Positions 18,362-24,658 of a stretch of DNA of 64,000 nt are shown piece by piece. A program made the position numbers and the translations under genes. Where the stretch lies: NCBI RefSeq assembly GCF_029350945.1, contig NZ_JARKMS010000007.1, positions 62,001 through 126,000 on the forward strand. Direction: 5' to 3'. Under the pieces are notes generated by a model. It saw nothing but the letters and a program-made list of their open reading frames with translations, was not told the origin of the DNA and ran no database searches. The DNA comes from Maribacter huludaoensis (GTDB lineage Bacteria > Bacteroidota > Bacteroidia > Flavobacteriales > Flavobacteriaceae). How positions within the stretch are numbered: the first letter of the stretch is position 1; each line of letters opens with the position of its first letter.

Positions 18362-18670
18362 ATGTCAGGATTCATGTATATTTTGGAATGTTCAGACGGA
18401 AGTTATTATACTGGTAGTACAAAAGACTTAGATAAAAGAATAGTAGAACACCAAGAAGGTAAAGGGGCTAATCATACAAGATTAAGATTACCTGTGAAGT
18501 TGGTTTATGTAGAAGAGTATGTAAGGATTGATTCTGCATTTTATAGAGAGAAACAAATACAAGGTTGGAGAAGAGAAAAGAAAGAAGCATTAATTAATGG
18601 GGAATTAGGTAAGTTGCCAGGTTTGGCAGAATGCCAAAATGATACACATTATAGATATTTTAAAGAATAA
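18362..18670 (+). CDS. GIY-YIG nuclease family protein
   Basis: 102 residues, essentially a stand-alone GIY-YIG (UvrC-like/URI) domain: MYILECSDGSYYTGSTKDL contains the two strand motifs, followed by the arginine segment DKRIVEHQEG, a conserved glutamate region AFYREKQIQGWRREKKEALI and a short tail. Such small proteins are predicted metal-dependent DNA nucleases; their biological role is mostly unknown. It sits inside a methionine cluster where it has no metabolic role, flanked on both sides by clustered copies of the same palindromic repeat, which suggests an accessory or mobile origin. Confidence 0.9.
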   Translation: MSGFMYILECSDGSYYTGSTKDLDKRIVEHQEGKGANHTRLRLPVKLVYVEEYVRIDSAFYREKQIQGWRREKKEALINGELGKLPGLAECQNDTHYRYFKE

Positions 18671-18683
18671 TAAAATATCAATT

Positions 18684-18836
18684 CGGCTGACGGTAGCCGA
18701 GATTAGGTGGCTGAGCGTAGCCGAGATTAGGTGGCTGAGCGTAGCCGAAGCCAAATAATGTGAATAAGAGTAAATTAGTTAGTTTAAGTGGCTGACGGTA
18801 GCCGAGATTAGGTGGCTGAGCGTAGCCGAAGCCAAA
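18684..18836 (+). repeat. Tandem palindromic repeats downstream of the GIY-YIG gene
   Basis: Five units with core GGCTGA(GCG or CGG)TAGCCGA. At 18701-18724 and 18725-18748 there are two identical 24-base units starting GATTAGGTGGCTGAGC. Variants containing CGGCTGACGGTAGCCGA-type cores lie at 18684-18700 and 18788-18804, and a final GGTGGCTGAGCGTAGCCGA copy at 18811-18829. Both subclusters end in AGCCAAA. The next gene starts 10 bases after the cluster. Confidence 0.9.
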
Positions 18837-18846
18837 AAGTAAAGAA

Positions 18847-20019
18847 ATGAAAAAAAACAACAATAAATTTGAAACGAACGCAATACGTACACAATTAAAA
18901 CGAAGCGTAAATTTGGAGCATTCCGTTCCATTGTATTTGACCTCTAGTTTTGTATTTGAAGATGCTGAAGATATGCGTGCTTCGTTCGCCGAGGAAAAAG
19001 ATCGTAATATATACTCAAGATACTCTAATCCAAATTCATCTGAATTTATAGAAAAGGTATGCCAAATGGAAGGTGCAGAGAGCGGATTTGCTTTTTCATC
19101 GGGTATGGCAGCTGTATTTTCTACATTGGCAGCATTGTTAGATAGCGGTGATCATGTGCTATCGGCAAGAAGTATTTTTGGTTCTACGCACTCGTTATTT
19201 ACCAACTTTTTTCCAAAGTGGAATATTGATCACACATACTTTAAAATAGATGCCTTAGAAGAAATTGAAAATCTAATTACTCCGAAAACAAAAATCATCT
19301 ATGCGGAAACACCTACCAATCCAGGTGTTGATGTATTAGATTTGGAGGAATTGGGTAAAATTGCCAAAAAGAATAATCTAATTTTAATCATAGATAATTG
19401 TTTTGCATCACCTTACTTACAACAGCCTATTAAATTTGGGGCGGATTTGGTCATACATTCCGGTACCAAACTAATGGATGGTCAAGGTAGGGTTTTGGCA
19501 GGGATTACCGTAGGTAGTGCAGAATTGATGGATAAAGTATATCGATTCTCACGAATTACCGGTCCGGCACTTTCACCTTTCAATGCGTGGGTACTTTCTA
19601 AAAGTTTAGAAACACTGGCAATAAGAGTTGATAGGCATTGTGATAATGCTTTAAAGTTAGCCGAATATTTAGAAGCGAGCGATAAGGTAAATTGGGTAAA
19701 ATATCCGTTTTTAAAATCGCACCCAAAATATGAAATTGCAAAAAAGCAAATGAAAGCGGGTGGTTGTGTAGTAGCCTTTGAAGTTAAAGGCGGATTAGAA
19801 GCGGGTAGGGAGTTTTTCGATTCCATTAAACTATTATCCCTTTCTGCCAATTTAGGAGATTCAAGAACCATAGTAACACATCCGGCATCAACAACACATA
19901 GTAAATTAAGTGTAGAGGAACGTGCTGCGGTGGGCATATCAGATGGTACGGTCAGAATTTCTGTAGGTCTGGAACATATAGACGATATCATAGCGGATAT
20001 TGCTCAAGCTTTAGGCTAA
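18847..20019 (+). CDS. metZ: Trans-sulfuration family PLP enzyme, O-succinylhomoserine sulfhydrylase-like
   Basis: 390-residue member of the Cys/Met PLP family. Seen: SRYSNPNSSEFIEKVCQMEG, the substrate segment YAETPTNPGVDVLDLEEL, the PLP-lysine block HSGTKLMDGQGRVLAG and the C-terminal LGDSRTIVTHPASTTHSKLS. The GQGRVLAG variant after the lysine is the pattern of MetZ proteins, which use O-succinyl- or O-acetylhomoserine plus sulfide; cystathionine gamma-synthase or lyase activity cannot be excluded. It is the last gene of the SAM-I-controlled cluster and lies directly after a repeat array. A strong terminator follows. Confidence 0.88.
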   Translation: MKKNNNKFETNAIRTQLKRSVNLEHSVPLYLTSSFVFEDAEDMRASFAEEKDRNIYSRYSNPNSSEFIEKVCQMEGAESGFAFSSGMAAVFSTLAALLDSGDHVLSARSIFGSTHSLFTNFFPKWNIDHTYFKIDALEEIENLITPKTKIIYAETPTNPGVDVLDLEELGKIAKKNNLILIIDNCFASPYLQQPIKFGADLVIHSGTKLMDGQGRVLAGITVGSAELMDKVYRFSRITGPALSPFNAWVLSKSLETLAIRVDRHCDNALKLAEYLEASDKVNWVKYPFLKSHPKYEIAKKQMKAGGCVVAFEVKGGLEAGREFFDSIKLLSLSANLGDSRTIVTHPASTTHSKLSVEERAAVGISDGTVRISVGLEHIDDIIADIAQALG

Positions 20020-20040
20020 AAGAGATAGTGATAAAAACAA

Positions 20041-20070
20041 AAAAAGCCCGGTACATACCGGGCTTTTTGT
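20041..20070. terminator. Bidirectional terminator between metZ and a convergent lipoprotein gene
   Basis: AAAAAGCCCGGTA (20041-20053) and TACCGGGCTTTTT (20056-20068) form a long perfect stem with A and T tracts on either side, so it can serve both strands. Confidence 0.92.
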
Positions 20071-20089
20071 TTGTTTTATATATGGAAGG

Positions 20090-20623
20090 TTATTTTGTTA
20101 ATGTCATATTATAAGTGGCACTAACACTTGTAGTACCGCCCAAAACTTCAACGGTATCGTCTAATTCATATCTAAGAGACATTTTAGAATCGGTTAACTC
20201 TGTAATGGTCAATCCAATTTCTTCTTCATCACTAGAAACAAAATATAAAGTGTTGCCATCTAGTCTCCATTTATCGGATTGAAAAAAATCTTCACCAACT
20301 ATTTCTTCAGATTGTGATTCTCCCATAAAGGTTGTAGTCAATATAGTAGTGTAAGAACCTTCGCTAATAACATTCTGTGGGTCTTCGGAAAAAGTGACGA
20401 CCGTGTCAAAATCTTTTCCAATAGACGTAAACGTAGTTTCTATAGAAGTTTGTTCAAAAGTTGTAACGGACTCACCATCTTTAGTTTCAAGAGCGGTCAA
20501 GTTCCATGTTCCAATTATTTCACTCTCGCTAGCGGCAGAAACAGAAGCGTCATCGTCACTAGAACATGATGTGAAAACTAAAGCGAACATTGTAATAATC
20601 GATAATAAGTGTACTTTTTTCAT
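20090..20623 (-). CDS. Lipocalin-like domain lipoprotein
   Basis: 177 residues with a type II signal peptide (MKKVHLLSIITMFALVFTSC) followed by an acidic linker (SSDDDASVSAASES). The mature part begins IIGTWNLTALETKDGE, the typical opening of Bacteroidetes lipocalin-like (DUF4923/lipocalin_4 type) domains, and continues as beta strands. Function unknown; such proteins are lipid-anchored at the cell envelope. It is a single gene, convergent with metZ and divergent from the Rrf2 gene. Confidence 0.8.
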   Translation of the reverse strand: MKKVHLLSIITMFALVFTSCSSDDDASVSAASESEIIGTWNLTALETKDGESVTTFEQTSIETTFTSIGKDFDTVVTFSEDPQNVISEGSYTTILTTTFMGESQSEEIVGEDFFQSDKWRLDGNTLYFVSSDEEEIGLTITELTDSKMSLRYELDDTVEVLGGTTSVSATYNMTLTK

Positions 20624-20709
20624 AATTAATTTAATGGTTGTGACTGTATAACGATGTTTTGTTGATTCAAGTATTTAGTACATATTTTTTATTTGGCTAT
20701 CTTAGCAAC

Positions 20710-21120
20710 ATGCTCTCAAAAAAGACAAAATATGGTTTAAAGGCGCTAGCTTTTTTGGCGTCTCAACCTGATAAAAAACCAGTTCAAATCTCAGAAATTG
20801 CCGAGAAAGAAAATATCTCTCAAAAATTTTTGGAGAGTATACTTCTAAGTTTGAGGAAAACGGGATTTTTGGGTTCTAAGAAAGGTAAAGGCGGGGGATA
20901 CTATTTGTTAAAAACTCCAGAGGAGATTTCAATGACCGATGTTATGAGGGTGCTTGAAGGCCCTATAGCCATGGTGCCATGTGTAAGCCTCAATTTCTAT
21001 GAGACCTGCGATGATTGTCCTGATGAAAACACATGCTCCGTACATAAATTAATGTTGCAGGTGCGTGATAGTGCCTTAGAGGTGTATAGAAGCAATACTT
21101 TAAAGGATATCATTTCTTAG
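20710..21120 (+). CDS. Rrf2 family transcriptional regulator
   Basis: 136 residues with the Rrf2 winged-helix fold: MLSKKTKYGLKALAFLA, then ISEIAEKENISQKFLESIL as recognition helices and the wing GSKKGKGGGYYLLK. A cysteine cluster in the second half (CVSLNFYETCDDCPDENTC) resembles the ligands of Fe-S-containing Rrf2 proteins. The ATG at 20710 gives the family start; the open frame extends upstream to 20659 without family character. It sits directly before the sulfate-assimilation operon, so it is probably that operon's regulator, like CymR/CysR-type Rrf2 proteins. Whether it senses Fe-S status, cysteine or O-acetylserine is unknown. Confidence 0.92.
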   Translation: MLSKKTKYGLKALAFLASQPDKKPVQISEIAEKENISQKFLESILLSLRKTGFLGSKKGKGGGYYLLKTPEEISMTDVMRVLEGPIAMVPCVSLNFYETCDDCPDENTCSVHKLMLQVRDSALEVYRSNTLKDIIS

Positions 21121-21202
21121 CGTTCAAAATTCATTCATTATTATTTTATTGGAATTCAATATGTTGCGAAATAGTAAATTTTTGTGTCCATTTGTTAATA
21201 AT

Positions 21203-21217
21203 CTACTAAATCTATAG
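21203..21217 (+). promoter_or_regulatory. Candidate Rrf2 operator, box 1
   Basis: CTACTAAATCTATAG has inverted arms CTA..TAG and is embedded in a 29-base stretch (21202-21230) that recurs at 21281-21309 with 24 of 29 bases identical, including TAGGGTAATA on the 3' side. It lies in the gap between the Rrf2 gene and the cys operon. Confidence 0.5.
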
Positions 21218-21267
21218 GGTAATAGAAATTTATCTGAATTTTTGGCGACTACTTTGAAAATATATAC

Positions 21268-21275
21268 TATTTTTG
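21268..21275 (+). promoter_or_regulatory. Candidate -7 promoter element of the cys operon
   Basis: TATTTTTG matches TAnnTTTG, with TTTG at 21241-21244 as a possible -33 element 23 bases upstream. It lies 44 bases before the DUF2061 start, just ahead of operator box 2. Confidence 0.5.
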
Positions 21276-21281
21276 AAAACT

Positions 21282-21296
21282 CTATTAAATTAGTAG
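21282..21296 (+). promoter_or_regulatory. Candidate Rrf2 operator, box 2
   Basis: CTATTAAATTAGTAG is a near palindrome of the same design as box 1, placed 79 bases downstream of it and over the expected transcription start. A protein bound there would block initiation, consistent with repression by the adjacent Rrf2 regulator. Confidence 0.55.
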
Positions 21297-21318
21297 GGTA
21301 ATAAAAATTAAGTAAAAG

Positions 21319-21582
21319 ATGATTGCAGATCAACTTGTTTTGAATAAAAAAGAGTCAAAGACTACCTATAAAGAAGATAAAACTTCAGAGAAACCGCTAC
21401 GTAGTATTGCAAAAGCGTTTAGTTGGAGGGTAATTGGTACGTTAGATACGTTGGTGATATCCTATATATTAACAGGTGAAATTTCTATTGCAGCCTCTAT
21501 TGCCTCTATAGATTTTGTAACAAAAATGATTCTGTATTTTTTTCACGAAAGAATCTGGAATTTAGTAAAGTGGGGTAAATAG
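21319..21582 (+). CDS. DUF2061 domain membrane protein
   Basis: 87 residues. After a polar start it carries the DUF2061 signature: SIAKAFSWRVIGTLDTLVIS with a membrane segment, then a second hydrophobic stretch and the end FHERIWNLVKWGK. Two transmembrane helices are likely. Function is unknown. Its position as first gene of the cys operon, 14 bases before cysH, and behind the candidate Rrf2 boxes suggests a role linked to sulfate or sulfite handling, but this is inferred from location only. Confidence 0.85.
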   Translation: MIADQLVLNKKESKTTYKEDKTSEKPLRSIAKAFSWRVIGTLDTLVISYILTGEISIAASIASIDFVTKMILYFFHERIWNLVKWGK

Positions 21583-21596
21583 AAAAGCAAAGGATT

Positions 21597-22220
21597 ATGG
21601 CATTGACAGAAACACAAGTTCAACAATTGAACGTTCAGTTTAAAGGAATACCACCTCAAGAAATTATTTCTTGGGCAGTAAAACATGCTCAGGTTCCTGT
21701 AGTAACTACAAATTTTAGACCATACGAAGTGGCTATTTTGCATGCCGTTTCAGAGGTGAGAAAAGATATTCCTGTAGTTTGGTGCGATACAGGGTATAAT
21801 ACTCCTAAAACCTATAAACATGCAGAAGAGTTGACTGAAAGGTTGAACTTGAACATAAAATTATATGTACCAAAACAAACTACCGCGCATAGAGATGCCG
21901 TAATGGGTATACCACAAATAGATGATCCTAGGCATGCAGAGTTTACCGAGCAGGTAAAATTGGAGCCTTTTAAAAGGGCAATGGCAGATTTTAAACCAGA
22001 TGTTTGGTTTACTAACCTTAGAAAAGGGCAGACCGCACATAGGGATAGTTTGGATATATTAAGCCTAAGTAAAGACGGTGTATTAAAAGTGAGTCCGTTT
22101 TATCATTGGAACGATACTCAGCTAGATGCCTATTTGAAAAAGTATGATTTACCTAACGAGCATAACTATTTTGATCCAACCAAAGTGTTGGCAAATAGGG
22201 AGTGCGGGTTGCATAGTTAA
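21597..22220 (+). CDS. cysH: Phosphoadenylylsulfate (or adenylylsulfate) reductase
   Basis: 207 residues of the PAPS/APS reductase family, reducing activated sulfate to sulfite. Motifs: nucleotide-binding VTTNFRPYEVAILHAV, VVWCDTGYNTPKTY, WFTNLRKGQTAHR and the C-terminal catalytic cysteine NRECGLHS. The two cysteine pairs that bind the 4Fe-4S cluster in bacterial APS reductases are absent; the only cysteines are in WCDTGY and ECGLH, the pattern of PAPS reductases. However, no APS kinase gene (cysC) is in this operon and cysN has no kinase domain, so the substrate is uncertain. AAAGGATT before the ATG may act as a ribosome site. Confidence 0.92.
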   Translation: MALTETQVQQLNVQFKGIPPQEIISWAVKHAQVPVVTTNFRPYEVAILHAVSEVRKDIPVVWCDTGYNTPKTYKHAEELTERLNLNIKLYVPKQTTAHRDAVMGIPQIDDPRHAEFTEQVKLEPFKRAMADFKPDVWFTNLRKGQTAHRDSLDILSLSKDGVLKVSPFYHWNDTQLDAYLKKYDLPNEHNYFDPTKVLANRECGLHS

Positions 22221-22266
22221 CCCTAGGTAGTAGAAAAAATAAAGATAATTGATCTAAAAAAGTATA

Positions 22267-23217
22267 ATGAGTAATACAAGCACGGAATTGGAGGCAACCC
22301 CTTCTTTAGACCTTTTAAAAGATACATCTCAAATAAATGCCCTTGAAAATGAGGCCATTTATATTATAAGGGAGGTAGCAGCTCAGTTTGAGAAGCCGGT
22401 ACTTTTGTTTTCGGGAGGAAAAGACTCGATCACATTGGTGCGTTTGGCACAGAAGGCATTTTGGCCATCAAAAATTCCTTTCCCTTTAATGCATATAGAT
22501 ACAGGTCATAACTTTCCTGAAACCATAGAATTTAGAGATAGATTGGTAGAGGAGTTGGGTCTGGAATTAATTGTACGTAATGTACAGGATTCTATTGATC
22601 AAGGTAAGGTAAAAGAAGAATCTGGTAGGTATTCAAGTAGAAATAGCTTGCAGACAACAACGTTGTTAGATGCCATTGAAGAATTTAAGTTCGACGCTTG
22701 TATTGGTGGAGCTCGTAGAGATGAGGAAAAGGCACGTGCAAAAGAACGTATATTTTCTGTTCGTGATGATTTTGGTCAGTGGGATGAGCGTAATCAGCGC
22801 CCAGAGTTGTTCGATATGTTGAACGGGCAAATAGAATTGGGTCAAAACGTAAGAGTGTTCCCTATTTCTAATTGGACGGAGTTAGATGTTTGGTCGTACA
22901 TCAAAGAGGAGCAAATTGAAATTCCTTCCATCTATTTTGCACATAAGCGTAAAACCTTCTTAAGGGACGGTATGATCTGGTCTGCAGAAGATGGTATCGT
23001 TTTTAGGGAAGAAGATGAGGTGGTAGAAGAACGTTTGGTGCGTTTTCGTACCGTAGGCGATATGTCTTGTACGGCAGCCGTTCTTTCAGATGCAGAAACG
23101 ATTGATAAGGTAGTAGAGGAAATTAGGGATTCATCCATTTCAGAGCGTGGCGCGCGTATAGACGATAAGCGTTCAGAAGCGGCAATGGAAAAAAGAAAAC
23201 AACAAGGATATTTTTAA
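22267..23217 (+). CDS. cysD: Sulfate adenylyltransferase subunit 2
   Basis: 316-residue catalytic subunit of ATP sulfurylase, forming adenylylsulfate from ATP and sulfate together with CysN. Family motifs are clear: PVLLFSGGKDSITLVRLA (the PP-loop), MHIDTGHNFPETIEFRD, CIGGARRDEEKARAKER, FPISNWTELDVWSYI and VRFRTVGDMSCTAAV. Length and both ends match the family. It is third in the cys operon, followed by a repeat-filled 82-base gap before cysN. Confidence 0.97.
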   Translation: MSNTSTELEATPSLDLLKDTSQINALENEAIYIIREVAAQFEKPVLLFSGGKDSITLVRLAQKAFWPSKIPFPLMHIDTGHNFPETIEFRDRLVEELGLELIVRNVQDSIDQGKVKEESGRYSSRNSLQTTTLLDAIEEFKFDACIGGARRDEEKARAKERIFSVRDDFGQWDERNQRPELFDMLNGQIELGQNVRVFPISNWTELDVWSYIKEEQIEIPSIYFAHKRKTFLRDGMIWSAEDGIVFREEDEVVEERLVRFRTVGDMSCTAAVLSDAETIDKVVEEIRDSSISERGARIDDKRSEAAMEKRKQQGYF

Positions 23218-23220
23218 TCT

Positions 23221-23296
23221 GGTTGATAGTTGTTAGTTGTTCGTTGATAGTAGATCACGAATAAAACTAACAACCAACAACCGACAACGAACAACG
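23221..23296 (+). repeat. Heptamer-type inverted repeat between cysD and cysN
   Basis: GTTGTTCGTTG at 23236-23246 is the exact reverse complement of CAACGAACAAC at 23285-23295. The outer parts (GGTTGATAGTTGTTAGT and ACTAACAACCAACAACC) are also related in inverted order. The sequence is of the same low-complexity family as the repeats flanking the S23 gene (30.0-30.5 kb) and the array at 58.4 kb. It fills the gap up to the cysN start codon. Confidence 0.8.
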
Positions 23297-23299
23297 AAA

Positions 23300-24547
23300 T
23301 TGGAAGTACTAAAAATAGCAACAGCAGGTAGTGTAGATGACGGTAAAAGTACCTTGATTGGGAGAATATTGTATGATACAAAGTCACTGACCAGCGATAA
23401 ATTAGAGGCAATAGAAAAGACCAGTAAGCAAAAGGGATATGATTATTTAGATTTCTCTTTGGCAACAGATGGTCTGGTAGCGGAACGTGAGCAAGGTATC
23501 ACAATCGATGTGGCCCATATCTATTTCTCAACGGCAAAGAAAAGTTACATTATAGCAGATACACCTGGGCACGTAGAATATACGCGTAACATGGTAACTG
23601 GAGCTTCAACTTCACAAGCTGCGATCATTTTGATCGATGCACGTAAAGGGGTAATAGAGCAGACTAATAGACACTTTTTTATCAATAACCTATTACGTAT
23701 AAAAGATGTAGTGGTAGCTATTAATAAGATGGATCTGGTAGATTATTCTGAAGAAACTTACAATGCAATTAAAGCTGATTTTGAGGCATTGATGGCAAAG
23801 AGAGATTATCAAGATCAGAAAATTACTTTTATTCCTGTAAGCGCGTTGAAAGGGGATAACGTAGTAAACTTGTCAGACAAGACCCCTTGGTATAAGGGAC
23901 AGTCTTTGTTAGAGCATTTTGAAGCATTGGATAGAAAGGATATTTTCAATGTGGGTACACCACGTTTCCCGGTGCAATATGTTATCCGTCCAAAGACGGA
24001 TGAGCACCATGATTTTAGGGGATTTGCCGGTAAAGTATATGGTGGCGAATTAAGCGTAGGTGATGAGGTAGTGGCGCTTCCGTCACAGACACGCTCTAAA
24101 ATAAAGGATATTTATTTTCATGATAAGAAATATAAAACGGCATCAAGGAGATCATCGGTAACCATAACATTGGAAGATGAAATTAATTTGAGTCGCGGAG
24201 ATATGTTAGTGAAAGCGGGTGATCTGCCAACGGTAGACAAGCAATTTACGGCAACGATCTCTTGGATGGATTCATTGCCTTTGGCAGCCGGTAATAAATA
24301 TATTGTTCAACATGGTGTCAACAAAGTATTGGCAAAGGTAGAGCAAGTGCACCATAAGATCGCTCCAGATTATTCTGGTATAGATGAAAAAACGGAGTCT
24401 TTGGGCATGAATGATATTGCTCAAGTGAGTTTCCGTTTAAATAAACCAATTTTCTATGATCAATTTAAAAATCACAGAACAAACGGTTCATTTATATTGA
24501 TCGATACAAAATCCAACAGTACCGTAGGTGCAGGATTCATAAGTTAA
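23300..24547 (+). CDS. cysN: Sulfate adenylyltransferase subunit 1 (GTPase)
   Basis: EF-Tu-like GTPase subunit that drives ATP sulfurylase. G-motifs: AGSVDDGKSTLIGRI, REQGITIDVAHIYF, ADTPGHVEYTRNM, AINKMDLVDY and PVSALKGDNV. Length 415 residues, without a C-terminal APS kinase domain. Start chosen: TTG at 23300, giving LEVLKIATAGSVDDGKS, which lines up with the usual MEVLKIATAGS. The open frame continues to another TTG at 23237, but those codons are translated repeat sequence (KLTTNNRQRTTK). No ATG exists near the expected start. Confidence 0.95.
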   Translation: MEVLKIATAGSVDDGKSTLIGRILYDTKSLTSDKLEAIEKTSKQKGYDYLDFSLATDGLVAEREQGITIDVAHIYFSTAKKSYIIADTPGHVEYTRNMVTGASTSQAAIILIDARKGVIEQTNRHFFINNLLRIKDVVVAINKMDLVDYSEETYNAIKADFEALMAKRDYQDQKITFIPVSALKGDNVVNLSDKTPWYKGQSLLEHFEALDRKDIFNVGTPRFPVQYVIRPKTDEHHDFRGFAGKVYGGELSVGDEVVALPSQTRSKIKDIYFHDKKYKTASRRSSVTITLEDEINLSRGDMLVKAGDLPTVDKQFTATISWMDSLPLAAGNKYIVQHGVNKVLAKVEQVHHKIAPDYSGIDEKTESLGMNDIAQVSFRLNKPIFYDQFKNHRTNGSFILIDTKSNSTVGAGFIS

Positions 24548-24550
24548 TAT

Positions 24551-24580
24551 AAACAGGTCAATTTTATATTGACTGTTTTT
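24551..24580 (+). terminator. Terminator-like hairpin between cysN and the sulfite reductase gene
   Basis: AACAGGTCAAT pairs with ATTGACTGTT with one bulged G, around TTTAT, followed by TTTTTATTAAG. It could cause partial termination so that the reductase gene is expressed separately or at a lower level. Confidence 0.5.
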
Positions 24581-24658
24581 ATTAAGTCTATAAAATCTAT
24601 AGGCAAAATATAGTAATAATTTACATCGGTATTTATACTGAACATTTAATACTAAGCA

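Noticed and set aside
18684-18836. CRISPR-like look of the tandem 24-base units
   Set aside because: Units are directly adjacent or separated by variant units, without unique spacers of constant length, and no cas genes are near.
19482-19991. Long minus-strand open frame (169 codons) inside the metZ-like gene
   Set aside because: It lies entirely antisense to a well-conserved PLP enzyme and has no recognisable motif; a shadow frame.
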